A DNA stretch of 64,000 nt from Actinoallomurus sp963850195. Lineage in GTDB: Bacteria > Actinomycetota > Actinomycetes > Streptosporangiales > Streptosporangiaceae. Below are positions 7,922-16,188 of this stretch, piece by piece (within the stretch, counting starts at the first letter, position 1; the number at the start of each line of letters is the position of its first letter). The stretch is taken from the NCBI GenBank assembly GCA_963850195.1, contig CAWKKD010000005.1, positions 1,364,001 to 1,428,000 on the forward strand, given 5' to 3'. The notes below the pieces were generated by a model. The model searched no databases. It was not told the origin of the DNA and was given only the letters and a program-made list of their open reading frames with translations. The position numbers and the translations under genes were made by a program.

Positions 7922-8593
7922 ATGACTGTCCCGTTGATTCGTACCCCGCGTGTCGGCCGTCTCGTCAGCGCATTGCCGGCAGTCGGCGCGCTCACGCTGT
8001 CCATGGCGGTCGCCCCGCCGGCCGCACAGGCCCTGACCCACCAGCCGCCCGCACCGGCGCCGGCGCCCATGCTGGCCAACGGCGGGTTCGAGGCTCCCGG
8101 CGTGCCGGGCAACTCCTTCATCCGGTACGGCACGGGAAGCACCATCGGCCCCTGGAGGGTCGCGCAGGGCAACGTCGACCTGACCGGCCCCAGCTTCTGG
8201 CAGTCGGCGGACGGGCGCCAGTCGCTCGACCTCGAGGGCAGCGAGTCCGGCACGATCGAGCAGCCTCTGGCGCTGCGGATCGGCGGCTGCTACACGGTGT
8301 CGTTCGCGCTGGCCGGCAACCCGGACGGCGGCCCGTCCATCAAGCGCGGCTGGGCCCGGATGTCGCAGAACACCCTCGGCCACCCGACCGTGCAGAAGAA
8401 CTTCATGTTCAACAGCACGGGCAAGACGCACGCGAACATGGGCTACGTCGGGCAGCGGTTCCGCTTCCGCGCGCTGGCCCCGGCGGGGATGCTCACCTTC
8501 GCGAGCACGACCGGCGGTGGGTACGGCCCGGTGATCGACGCCGTGACCGTCACACCGTCCAGCCCGGTGGACTGCCGCCTCGTGCGGCCGTAG
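7922..8593 (+). CDS. Secreted DUF642-like (choice-of-anchor C type) protein
   Basis: 223 residues from the ATG at 7922, which is better spaced (7 nt) from AGGAG than the ATG at 7919. The signal peptide covers about residues 1-40, with a probable AxA cleavage near AAQA. The mature part opens with LANGGFEAPGVPGNSF, then GPWRV and DGRQSLDLEGSESGTIEQPL, and ends with GGGYGPVIDAVTVT. These are landmarks of DUF642/galactose-binding-like beta-sandwich domains that bind polysaccharide. Two cysteines in the mature protein (GGCYTV and VDCRL) may form a disulfide. No anchor or sortase signal, so it is probably released. Confidence 0.75.
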   Translation: MTVPLIRTPRVGRLVSALPAVGALTLSMAVAPPAAQALTHQPPAPAPAPMLANGGFEAPGVPGNSFIRYGTGSTIGPWRVAQGNVDLTGPSFWQSADGRQSLDLEGSESGTIEQPLALRIGGCYTVSFALAGNPDGGPSIKRGWARMSQNTLGHPTVQKNFMFNSTGKTHANMGYVGQRFRFRALAPAGMLTFASTTGGGYGPVIDAVTVTPSSPVDCRLVRP

Positions 8594-8614
8594 GTTCCAC
8601 GCCGGGATTCACGT

Positions 8615-8664
8615 CGCGAACCCCTGTTCTCATGGACGCGTCCACTGGGAACAGGGGTTTCGCG
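8615..8664 (+). terminator. Hairpin after the secreted DUF642-like gene
   Basis: ACCCCTGTTC (8620-8629) pairs perfectly with GAACAGGGGT (8649-8658), with flanking CGCG/CGCG pairing after a one-base bulge. The loop is about 19 nt and TTT follows the right arm. It separates the gene from the tRNA on the other strand. Confidence 0.65.
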
Positions 8665-8668
8665 CGTG

Positions 8669-8742
8669 TGGGGCGGGTGGGACTCGAACCCACGACCCAA
8701 AGATTATGAGTCTTCTGCTCTGACCGGCTGAGCTACCGCCCC
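8669..8742 (-). tRNA. tRNA-Met (anticodon CAT)
   Basis: 74 nt on the minus strand. The acceptor stem GGGGCGG pairs with CCGCCCC, with discriminator A. The D arm is AGCTCAGCCGGTCAGAGC, the anticodon loop is CTCATAA, and the T arm GTGGG-TTCGAGT-CCCAC is intact. The CCA end is not encoded. A fully paired first acceptor base pair (G1-C72) argues for the elongator rather than the initiator type. Confidence 0.95.
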
Positions 8743-8920
8743 CGGGTAGTGGCCATCAAGTTTTACCACCTTGCCCGGCGCGCAACGGCGACGCAACTCG
8801 GACAGCGGAGTTCGGGTCAGGGCAACCCACTCTCCGCGTACGCGTGGGCACGTCGTGCACCGATTCAGCCCGCCCACCGGCCCGAACGCCGTCCGCAACA
8901 GACTCCGTCCTGACTCGTCG

Positions 8921-8966
8921 GGCAAATGCACGTGCATTTGCCAGTGCATCAGTTCTTGCATCTGCA
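8921..8966. promoter_or_regulatory. Perfect 22-bp palindrome plus TGCA repeats upstream of ATPase gene
   Basis: 8921-8942 is a perfect palindrome whose half is GGCAAATGCAC; its core TGCACGTGCA (8927-8936) is a TGCA-N2-TGCA motif. A second one, TGCATCTGCA, lies at 8957-8966, and TGCATC also occurs at 8945-8950. The cluster ends about 70 bp before the ATG of the ATPase gene and is a good operator candidate. Which regulator binds it is not shown. Confidence 0.6.
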
Positions 8967-9034
8967 TGACGACCGGAGGAAGATGGCCGATCCGACCCTC
9001 GGTATGCCCCGAGTTCGTCTGGAGGTCCCGTCAG

Positions 9035-9559
9035 ATGCCCGTGTACAGCACTTCGTGCACAGACGGCCGTCTCGACCAGGGACGCGCATCGGTGACACCC
9101 GTCGCCCGAACGACGCGTACCCTGCCGCAGTTCTCGGCTCCCGAGCCGCTGCGCGGACGCGACGGCGCGGTGTGCGTGCTGCGGCCGAGTGGGACCTCAT
9201 CACGGGTCGCACGCGACTTCACCTCGGACACGCTCCGCTCCTGGGGCATGGCGGAGCTGACCGACGACGCGATCATGATCGTGTCGGAGCTGGTGACCAA
9301 CGCGATCCGGCATGGCGTGAGCGCCGTCGCCGAGCTCACCGACGAGCACCCGGTCAAGCTCAGCCTCGTGCGCAACGGACGCTTTCTCGTGTGCATCGTG
9401 ACCGATCCCTGTGACCGGGACCCGCGTCCGCGTACGGCCGAGGACACCTGTGAGAACGGCCGGGGGCTGCATGTGGTCGAAGCACTCAGCCGCGTCTGGG
9501 GATGGGCTCCGCTGCCCGGTTCGGGAAAGGCCGTTTGGGCGGCGCTCGACATTCCCTGA
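9035..9559 (+). CDS. Histidine-kinase-like ATPase (AbaA-orfB / RsbW-like)
   Basis: 174 residues from the ATG at 9035, which has GGAGG 9 nt upstream. The GHKL fold is clear: N-box SELVTNAIRHG (about residue 90), a G1-like VTDPCDRDPRP and a G2-like ENGRGLHVVEALSRVWGW near the C-terminus. There is no dimerisation or phosphoacceptor domain, so it is a single-domain ATPase like actinobacterial anti-sigma kinases and the ATPase of the Streptomyces abaA/whiJ gene groups. With the two DUF5753 regulators nearby it makes a partial, rearranged set of that type. The palindrome at 8921-8942 probably controls it. Confidence 0.85.
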   Translation: MPVYSTSCTDGRLDQGRASVTPVARTTRTLPQFSAPEPLRGRDGAVCVLRPSGTSSRVARDFTSDTLRSWGMAELTDDAIMIVSELVTNAIRHGVSAVAELTDEHPVKLSLVRNGRFLVCIVTDPCDRDPRPRTAEDTCENGRGLHVVEALSRVWGWAPLPGSGKAVWAALDIP

Positions 9560-9730
9560 CGGGCGGTCCGCTTCAGCCGGTGGCCATTTGACTATGGCGC
9601 GTTACGATACGTTCTGGTCATCATCATCACGTTTCTCGTGCCGGACGTAGTAGCCCAGGGCCCCGTGGAGAGCCGCCCCGTACCCCAGCCCCAGTAAGCC
9701 GCAGTACACCGCCACCGCAAGGACTCCGCT

Positions 9731-12640
9731 ATGGATGGTCGTGTCAGCGGGACAACCGGTGTGCCGTCGACGGCGGACGACGGCGCGCGCGCGAACACCC
9801 CGCTGGTCGGACGCCGGGACGTCATCGACGAGTTCTCCGGCCTTCTGGACGTCGTGGCCACGGGAACGTTCCGGTTCGCCGGCCTGACGGGTGAGCCCGG
9901 CGCGGGAAAGACGCGCCTGCTCACCGAGTTGTCGGCCGAGTCCGGGCGGCGCAAGCTGCGTACGTTGTGGGGCCGGGCCTCGGAGTTCGAGCAGGAGATG
10001 CCGTTCGGTGTGATCGTCGACGCCCTCGACGACCACCTGGAAGACCTCGCCGGGGAGCTGCCCGGCCGCCTGGGCGCATCGGCGGTCCGCAGCCTGGCCA
10101 CCGTCTTCCACTCCCTCGCCTCCGCGGTCGACACCGGGTCCGATCCGTCCCAGGGACCCGGCCGCTACGAGCTGTACCGCGCGGTCCGCCGGCTGCTCGA
10201 GGAGCTGGCCGAACCGGACGGCCTCGTCCTGATCCTGGACGACCTGCACTGGGCCGACGAGTCCTCGGTCGAACTCCTCGACCACCTGGCGCGGCACGCG
10301 CCGCGCGGGCAGATCCTCATCGCGGTGGCCTACCGGCCCGCGCAGGCCTCCCCCCGGTTGTCGGCCCGCGTGGAGTCCGCGACGCGGATCCAGGTCGACC
10401 CGCTGAACGAGGACGAGGTCGACGAGCTGCTCGGCCCGAAGGTGAGCAAGGCCCGCCGTACGGCCCTGTTCAAGGCGAGCGGCGGCAACCCCTTCTACCT
10501 GGAGGCGCTCACCCGCATGGGGCCGGGCGAGGTGCGGCTGTCCACGGCCGACGACCTGGCCGACCTCGAGTTGCCGCCCGACGTACGCGCGGCGCTGCGC
10601 ATGGAGCTGAGCGGCCTGTCCACGGACGCGCTGCTCACCGCGCAGGCGGCGGCCGTCGCCGCGGGCGAGTTCGAGCCCGCGCTGGTGGCGGTGACCGCCG
10701 AGATCCCCGAGAAGATCACGCTGGAGGCGATCAGCGAGCTGGTGGCGCGCGACATCGTGCAGCCCGCGTCGTCGGGACGGTTCCGGTTCCGTCACCCGCT
10801 CGTACGCCGCGCCGCGTACGGCCTGGCCGCCGCGGGCTGGCGGCTCGCCGCGCACGCACGCATCGCCGCCCACCTCGCCGAGCTGGGCGCGCCCGCCACC
10901 CAGCGCGCGCGGCACGTCGAACGCTCGGGCCGGTTCGGCGACCAGTCGGCCACCAAGACGCTGGTCGCCGCGGCTCGCGCGGTCACGGCCCGCTCCCCCG
11001 CCATCGCCGCGCACTGGCTCAAGGCGGCGGTGGAGTTCATGCCCGTCGACCCCGACGACCCCGACCCGCGGCTGGAGCTGCTGCTCGAGCTGGCCGAGGC
11101 GCAGGGGCTGAGCGGCCGGCTGACCGAGGGACAGGAGACCGCGCGCGAGCTGCTGCGGCTGCTGCCGCTCGGCGACCATGCCCGCCGGGCACGCGCGGCG
11201 CGCTTCTGCGCGATGATGGAACGCCATCTGAACCGCCCGCTCCAGGCGCGCGCGCTCCTCCTGGACGAGCTGCGCCGGATCTCGGACCCGCGGTCGGCTG
11301 CGGCGGTGCCCCTGCGGCTGCGGCTAGTGGCCGAAAGCCTGATCCGCAGCGACTTCCGCGCCGCGCAGGCCGTCCTGGACCTGATGCCGGACAGCGCGCC
11401 CGGCTGGGACCCCAGCCTGCCGATGGCGATCACCGCGATGCGGCCGTTGCCGGCCCTGGCGGCCAGGCGGATCGCCGACGCGGTCCGCTACCTCGAAGAA
11501 GCCGACCGGTTCGTCTCCGCCGCGCCCGACGACCATCTGGCCGAGTGGATGGACGCCATCGCGTGGTTCTGCTGGACCGCGACCATGATGGGCCGCTACC
11601 AGGTGGCGCAGCGCCACTTCGACCGCGCGGTCAGGGTCGCCCGCGCCTCCGGCCAGGCCTACATCATCAGCAACCTCCTGTCGGGCCGTGCGCGTACCGA
11701 CACGGCGCTCGGGCGGCTCACCGAGGCGGCCGGCGCCGCGGAAGAGGCCGCCGAGCTGGCCCGCCTGCTCGGCTCCGGCCAGCAGCTCGTCTTCGCGCTC
11801 ACCCAGCAGTGCCTGGTGGCGAGCCTGTCCGGGGACGACGAGGCCGCCATCCGCCTCGGCGACCAGGCCGTGGCGACCGCCGGTGACACCGCCGAGTGGT
11901 GGGGAAAGATCGCCAAGCACGCACAGGCCGTCGCGCTGGTCAACGCCGGACGTCTCGACGACGGCGCCGAGGCCCTGCTCGCGGCGTGCGGCGACCTCAA
12001 ACGTCCCAAGCTCGACCCCGGCAGCCTCCTGGCCTGCTGCGAGACGATGGCCAGCGTCGAGGCGGAGCGCGAGCGGCCCGAGGCGGCCGCGAAGTGGGCC
12101 GACCACGCCGACCAGATCACCTACTCCGACCTGAAGATCAACACCGGGCTGGCGCGGCTGGCGCGCGCTCACGCCCTCGCCGGGATCGACCCCGCCGCCA
12201 GTGCCGAGCACGCCGTCGAGGCCGCCGAGGCGCTCACCGACGCCGGCCACCGGATCGACGCGGGCCGCGCCCGGCTGCGCGCCGGCACCTCCCTCGCCGA
12301 GTCGGGCGACCGCCCGCGGGCCCGCGAGGAGCTGCGCGCCGCCGCCGACATCTTCGACGGCTGCGGCGCCCTCGGCCTGCTCGCCAAGGCCGTGCGCGAG
12401 CAGCGCCGGGCCGGCGTACGCGTGCCCGGACGCGCCGCGCGCGGCAACGGGCCACACGGCCTGTCCCGGCGCGAGACCCAGGTCGCCCTGCTCGTCACGG
12501 AGGGCTTCACCAACCAGCAGATCGCCGCGAAGCTCTTCCTCAGCATCCGCACGGTCGAGACGCACCTGTCGCACATCTTCACCAAGCTCGGTGTGACCTC
12601 GCGGGTCGGCGTCGTCGGCGCGATGAACGAGCGCTCCTGA
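9731..12640 (+). CDS. LAL-family LuxR regulator (AAA ATPase, TPR-like repeats, LuxR HTH)
   Basis: 969 residues. The N-terminal ATPase module has Walker A GEPGAGKT (54-61) and Walker B VLILDDLHWAD (about 168-178). A long Ala/Leu/Arg-rich helical repeat region of TPR type follows to about residue 900, and then a C-terminal LuxR helix-turn-helix: LSRRETQVALLVTEGFTNQQ, then LFLSIRTVETHLSHIFTKLG. This is the large ATP-binding LuxR (LAL/MalT-like) class, usually activated by ligand and ATP. The alpha/beta hydrolase-GMC operon starts 86 bp downstream on the same strand and is the obvious candidate target (inference). Confidence 0.92.
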   Translation: MDGRVSGTTGVPSTADDGARANTPLVGRRDVIDEFSGLLDVVATGTFRFAGLTGEPGAGKTRLLTELSAESGRRKLRTLWGRASEFEQEMPFGVIVDALDDHLEDLAGELPGRLGASAVRSLATVFHSLASAVDTGSDPSQGPGRYELYRAVRRLLEELAEPDGLVLILDDLHWADESSVELLDHLARHAPRGQILIAVAYRPAQASPRLSARVESATRIQVDPLNEDEVDELLGPKVSKARRTALFKASGGNPFYLEALTRMGPGEVRLSTADDLADLELPPDVRAALRMELSGLSTDALLTAQAAAVAAGEFEPALVAVTAEIPEKITLEAISELVARDIVQPASSGRFRFRHPLVRRAAYGLAAAGWRLAAHARIAAHLAELGAPATQRARHVERSGRFGDQSATKTLVAAARAVTARSPAIAAHWLKAAVEFMPVDPDDPDPRLELLLELAEAQGLSGRLTEGQETARELLRLLPLGDHARRARAARFCAMMERHLNRPLQARALLLDELRRISDPRSAAAVPLRLRLVAESLIRSDFRAAQAVLDLMPDSAPGWDPSLPMAITAMRPLPALAARRIADAVRYLEEADRFVSAAPDDHLAEWMDAIAWFCWTATMMGRYQVAQRHFDRAVRVARASGQAYIISNLLSGRARTDTALGRLTEAAGAAEEAAELARLLGSGQQLVFALTQQCLVASLSGDDEAAIRLGDQAVATAGDTAEWWGKIAKHAQAVALVNAGRLDDGAEALLAACGDLKRPKLDPGSLLACCETMASVEAERERPEAAAKWADHADQITYSDLKINTGLARLARAHALAGIDPAASAEHAVEAAEALTDAGHRIDAGRARLRAGTSLAESGDRPRAREELRAAADIFDGCGALGLLAKAVREQRRAGVRVPGRAARGNGPHGLSRRETQVALLVTEGFTNQQIAAKLFLSIRTVETHLSHIFTKLGVTSRVGVVGAMNERS

Positions 12641-12726
12641 CATCCACGGGCCAACGTCAGGGTTTACCACGATGACGTGTTCCGACGGTTCTGCCACCTT
12701 GGTTAATGGCACTGATGGAGGTCACG

Positions 12727-13833
12727 ATGGGGCGCCGAGTAGCGCGGTTCACGAACGAGGGCGTAAAGGGCGCGAAGGTCTCGTCGCACCCGTTCTCGAC
12801 CGATGACGGTCTCGGGCTGAACCTCGTACGCTTCCACCGCGCCGACTGCGACGACGTGGTGCTCCTCATCCACGGGCTCACCTCGTCCAGCGACATGTTC
12901 ATCATGCCCGAGCACCGGAACCTCACCACGTACCTGCTCGACAACGGTTACACCGACGTCTGGACGCTCGACCACCGGATGAGCAACCGGTTCCCGTACG
13001 ACACCGAGACCCACCGGTACACGCTCGACGACGTCGCGGCGTTCGACCATCCGGCCGCGCTGGAGGAGCTGCGCCGCCACGTCGGCGACCGGCGCGTGCA
13101 CGTCATCACGCACTGCCTGGGCGCGATGAGCTTCGCGATGAGCCTGTTCGGCGGCGCCGTGTCCGGCATCTCGAGCCTGACCTGCAACAGCGTCGCGCTG
13201 ACCCCACGGGTGCCGCGCTGGTCCCGCGTGAAGCTCGCGATCGGGCCGTTCCTGTCCGAGTACGTCCTCGGCATGAACTTCCTCGACCCGCGCTACGGCG
13301 AGGCACCGGTGATGACGCGCGGCTGGATGCTGTCGCGCGCGATCTCGCTCTTCCACCGTGAGTGCGACGTGCGGGCCTGCCACTTCGTGAGCTTCATGTG
13401 GGGCAGCGGACGGCCCGCGATGTACGACCACGAGATGCTCGCCGAGGAGACGCACGCGCGCACGGCGGACCTGTTCGGCGCGGTCGGCCTGCACTACTAC
13501 CGGCATCTGGGCAAGATGGCCGCCGCGGGCCGCGCCGTGCGGTACGACGCGACCGACGAGCGCCACGCGTTCCTGCCCGCGGACTACCTGACCGGCGCCG
13601 CGGAGATCTCCACCCCGTTGCTGCTGATGACGGGCGACCGCAACCGCGTGTTCACCGACTCCAACATGGTCTGCCACACGCTGCTCGAGCGCGTGCGCCC
13701 GGGCCGCCAGGAGCTGGCCGTCCTGCCGGGGTACGGCCACCAGGATCCGATCATGGGCCGGAACGCGCACCGCGACGTCTTCCCGCGCGTGCTGGCCCAC
13801 CTGAGCGCGCACAGTCTGGAGCGGGTGGCCTGA
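12727..13833 (+). CDS. Alpha/beta hydrolase of the sterol-oxidase-associated type
   Basis: 368 residues from the ATG at 12727, preceded by GGAGG with 5-nt spacing; an in-frame ATG at 12706 would put that ribosome site inside the gene. Alpha/beta-hydrolase landmarks are LLIHGLTSSSDMF (oxyanion region), the nucleophile elbow ITHCLGAMS, LLLMTGDRNRVF and the catalytic His in LPGYGHQDPI. The nucleophile position holds Cys, not the usual Ser. The gene ends one base before the GMC oxidoreductase start, so the two are co-translated. Similar hydrolase domains occur fused to GMC cholesterol-oxidase-like enzymes in other bacteria (from memory). Confidence 0.82.
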   Translation: MGRRVARFTNEGVKGAKVSSHPFSTDDGLGLNLVRFHRADCDDVVLLIHGLTSSSDMFIMPEHRNLTTYLLDNGYTDVWTLDHRMSNRFPYDTETHRYTLDDVAAFDHPAALEELRRHVGDRRVHVITHCLGAMSFAMSLFGGAVSGISSLTCNSVALTPRVPRWSRVKLAIGPFLSEYVLGMNFLDPRYGEAPVMTRGWMLSRAISLFHRECDVRACHFVSFMWGSGRPAMYDHEMLAEETHARTADLFGAVGLHYYRHLGKMAAAGRAVRYDATDERHAFLPADYLTGAAEISTPLLLMTGDRNRVFTDSNMVCHTLLERVRPGRQELAVLPGYGHQDPIMGRNAHRDVFPRVLAHLSAHSLERVA

Positions 13834-13834
13834 G

Positions 13835-15538
13835 ATGTCCGAACACGTCGACGCGGTGGTCGTGGGGTCCGGCTTCGGCGGATCCGTCGCCGCGTACCGG
13901 CTCGCCGAGGCCGGGATGTCGGTCGTGGTGCTGGAGCGCGGGCGCGCCTACCCGCCCGGCGAGTTCGCGCGTTCGCCGGCCGAGATGAGCCGGGCGTTCT
14001 GGGACCCGCCCTCCGGGCTGTACGGGCTGTTCGACGTCTGGGGCTTTCGCGGCTTCGACTCCGTGGTCTCCAGCGGGCTCGGCGGCGGCTCCCTGATCTA
14101 CGCGAACGTCCTGCTGCGCAAGGACGAGCGGTGGTTCGTCAACGAGGACCCGCTGCCGGGCGGCGGATATGAGTCCTGGCCCGTGACCCGCGCCGACCTC
14201 GACCCGCACTATGACCTGGTCGAGAAGATGCTCGGCGCCACGCCGTACCCGCTGGACCACGAGAGGTTCGCCGCGACGCCGAAGACCCACGCGATGCAGG
14301 ACGCGGCGGCCGAGCTCGGGCTCGACTGGCAGCTCCCGCCACTGGCGGTCAGCTTCGCGCCCTCGCCGGGCGCGGAGCCCCGCGTCGGCGTGCCGCTGGC
14401 CGACCCTGTCTACCGCAACCTGCACGACGCCGAGCGGCGTACCTGCCGCCTGTGCGGCGAGTGCAACATCGGCTGCAACGACGGCGCGAAGAACAGCCTC
14501 GACCACACATACCTGTCCGCCGCCCGGCACCACGGCGCCGACCTGCGCACCCTGCACGAGGTGCAGTCGATCCGGCCCCGGCCGGAGGGCGGGTACGAGG
14601 TGGACTACGTCGCGCACGACCCGGCCGGCCGGTCCGACGCGCGTCCGCCGCGCACGATCTCCTGCGACCGCCTGGTGCTCGCCGCCGGGACGTTCGGCAC
14701 GTCGTACCTCCTGCTGCGCGACCGCGAGCGGTTCCCCGGCATGAGCCCCGCGCTCGGCACGAGGTTCTCCGGCAACGGCGACCTGCTGACCTTCCTGCTG
14801 CGCGCCAGGGAACGCGACCGGATCCTGCCGCTGGACGCCAGCCACGGACCGGTCATCACGAGCGCCATCCGGCTGCCCGATGAGCTCGACGGCTTCGCGG
14901 GGGCGGGCCGTGGCGCGTACATCGAGGACGGCGGGTATCCGGGCTTCGTCAACTGGATGGCCGAGGAGGCCGACGTCGGCCGCGAGGTGACGCGGATCGT
15001 CAAGTACGCCCTCGAGCGCTTCCTGCGCTTCATCTCGGGCGCGCCGGAGACCCGCACCTCAAAGGAGCTGTCCGACCTGATCGGCGACGGCGCGCTGTCG
15101 ATGAGCTCGCTGCCGCTGCTCGGCATGGGCCGCGACGTGCCGGACGGCGTCCTGCGGCTCGACAAGTGCGACAAGCTGAACGTCGACTGGTCGCGCGAGA
15201 CGAGCGAGGCCTACTTCGAACGCCTGAACACCACGATGCGGCGCATCGCGGACGTGCTCGGCGCCAAGTACGTCGACAACCCGATGTGGTTCCGCAAGCG
15301 GGTCATCACCGTGCATCCGGTGGGCGGCGCGCCGATGGGGGTCGACCCCGCGGTGAGCGTCTGCGACCCGTACGGCGAGGTGCACGGGTACCCGGGGCTG
15401 TACGTCGCGGACGGTTCCGCGATGCCCGGCCCGGTGGGCCCCAATCCCTCACTGACCATCGCCGCGCTGGCCGACCGGCTCAGCACGCGGCTACTCGAGA
15501 CGGCGGGCCGCGTGCCCGTCTCACCGGAGGGGCGATGA
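13835..15538 (+). CDS. GMC family oxidoreductase (cholesterol-oxidase-like)
   Basis: 567 residues. The FAD-binding motif VVGSGFGGSVAAYRLAEAG lies at residues 8-26, with VLERGRAYPPGEF next. A cysteine cluster CRLCGECNIGC at about 207-217 is characteristic of the cholesterol-oxidase-like subgroup and may bind a metal or Fe-S centre. Near the C-terminus are the active-site block TVHPVGGAPMG and the FAD-contact PNPSLTIAALADR. No Tat signal is present, so it should be intracellular. It should oxidise a hydrophobic alcohol such as a sterol; the true substrate is not known. The stop overlaps the start of the next gene (ATGA). Confidence 0.9.
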   Translation: MSEHVDAVVVGSGFGGSVAAYRLAEAGMSVVVLERGRAYPPGEFARSPAEMSRAFWDPPSGLYGLFDVWGFRGFDSVVSSGLGGGSLIYANVLLRKDERWFVNEDPLPGGGYESWPVTRADLDPHYDLVEKMLGATPYPLDHERFAATPKTHAMQDAAAELGLDWQLPPLAVSFAPSPGAEPRVGVPLADPVYRNLHDAERRTCRLCGECNIGCNDGAKNSLDHTYLSAARHHGADLRTLHEVQSIRPRPEGGYEVDYVAHDPAGRSDARPPRTISCDRLVLAAGTFGTSYLLLRDRERFPGMSPALGTRFSGNGDLLTFLLRARERDRILPLDASHGPVITSAIRLPDELDGFAGAGRGAYIEDGGYPGFVNWMAEEADVGREVTRIVKYALERFLRFISGAPETRTSKELSDLIGDGALSMSSLPLLGMGRDVPDGVLRLDKCDKLNVDWSRETSEAYFERLNTTMRRIADVLGAKYVDNPMWFRKRVITVHPVGGAPMGVDPAVSVCDPYGEVHGYPGLYVADGSAMPGPVGPNPSLTIAALADRLSTRLLETAGRVPVSPEGR

Positions 15539-16182
15539 ACGGCACGACGTGCGGGTCCGAGGACCCGACCGGAACCTTCGACCCCACGTCGTTGTCGTTC
15601 ACCGAGGAGATGAAGGGTTTCTACGCCGACGGTACGAGCTCTCCCGAAGACGGAGAGACCGCCGGTCGTGAGGCGGAGCGCGCACTGATGTTCCACCTCA
15701 CGATCACCGTCGACGATGTCGACCGCTTTCTCAAGGATCCCGGGCACACCGCCCAGGCCGAGGGATGGATTGACGCCGCTGGCTGCGGGGGCCGGTGTCA
15801 CGTCGAGCGGGGCTGGTTCAACCTGTTCAATACGGGAGAGTCGACGGACCGCAAGCACATGCGGTACCGCCTGCACTTCACCGATGGGATGGGCCGGCTC
15901 CGCACCCTCGCGGGACGCAAGGACGTGGGTCACCATCCGGCGACCCGCGTCTGGCGCGACACGACGACGCTCTTCTTCCACCTGTACGACGGGCACGTGA
16001 ACGAGGGCGGTGACGAGACGGCCGCGATCGTGGGCGCGGGCATCCTGCACCTGGGCGTGCCCGACTTCGCGCACCAGCTCACGACGTTCCGTACGGAGGG
16101 GCCGGACGGCGCGATCGCGCTCGAACGCTTCAGCACGTTCTTCCTCGGCGAGCTGTGGAGGGCCTTCCGCCCGGAGAAGTGA
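15535..16182 (+). CDS. Uncharacterised third protein of the GMC oxidoreductase operon
   Basis: 215 residues from the ATG at 15535, overlapping the GMC stop and preceded by GGAGGGG. An early motif LSFTEEMKGFYADG is followed by a compact, largely beta predicted domain containing GWFNLFNTGESTDRKHMRYR, HFTDGMGRLRTLAGRKDVGH and DTTTLFFHLYDG, ending in a helix. No signal peptide or membrane helix. I recall similar FTE-MKGF segments in the region joining GMC and hydrolase domains of large fused sterol-oxidase-like proteins, so it may be that linker domain as a free subunit (inference). Nothing catalytic is obvious. Confidence 0.75.
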   Translation: MNGTTCGSEDPTGTFDPTSLSFTEEMKGFYADGTSSPEDGETAGREAERALMFHLTITVDDVDRFLKDPGHTAQAEGWIDAAGCGGRCHVERGWFNLFNTGESTDRKHMRYRLHFTDGMGRLRTLAGRKDVGHHPATRVWRDTTTLFFHLYDGHVNEGGDETAAIVGAGILHLGVPDFAHQLTTFRTEGPDGAIALERFSTFFLGELWRAFRPEK

Positions 16183-16188
16183 CGCGGG

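Noticed and set aside
12641..12705. Terminator after the LAL regulator (CCTGAC/GTCAGG)
   Set aside because: Only 6-bp arms with a 14-nt loop and no U-tract.
9731..16182. Secondary-metabolite gene cluster around the LAL regulator
   Set aside because: No core biosynthetic enzyme (PKS, NRPS, terpene synthase) or resistance gene is present; the downstream operon is metabolic.
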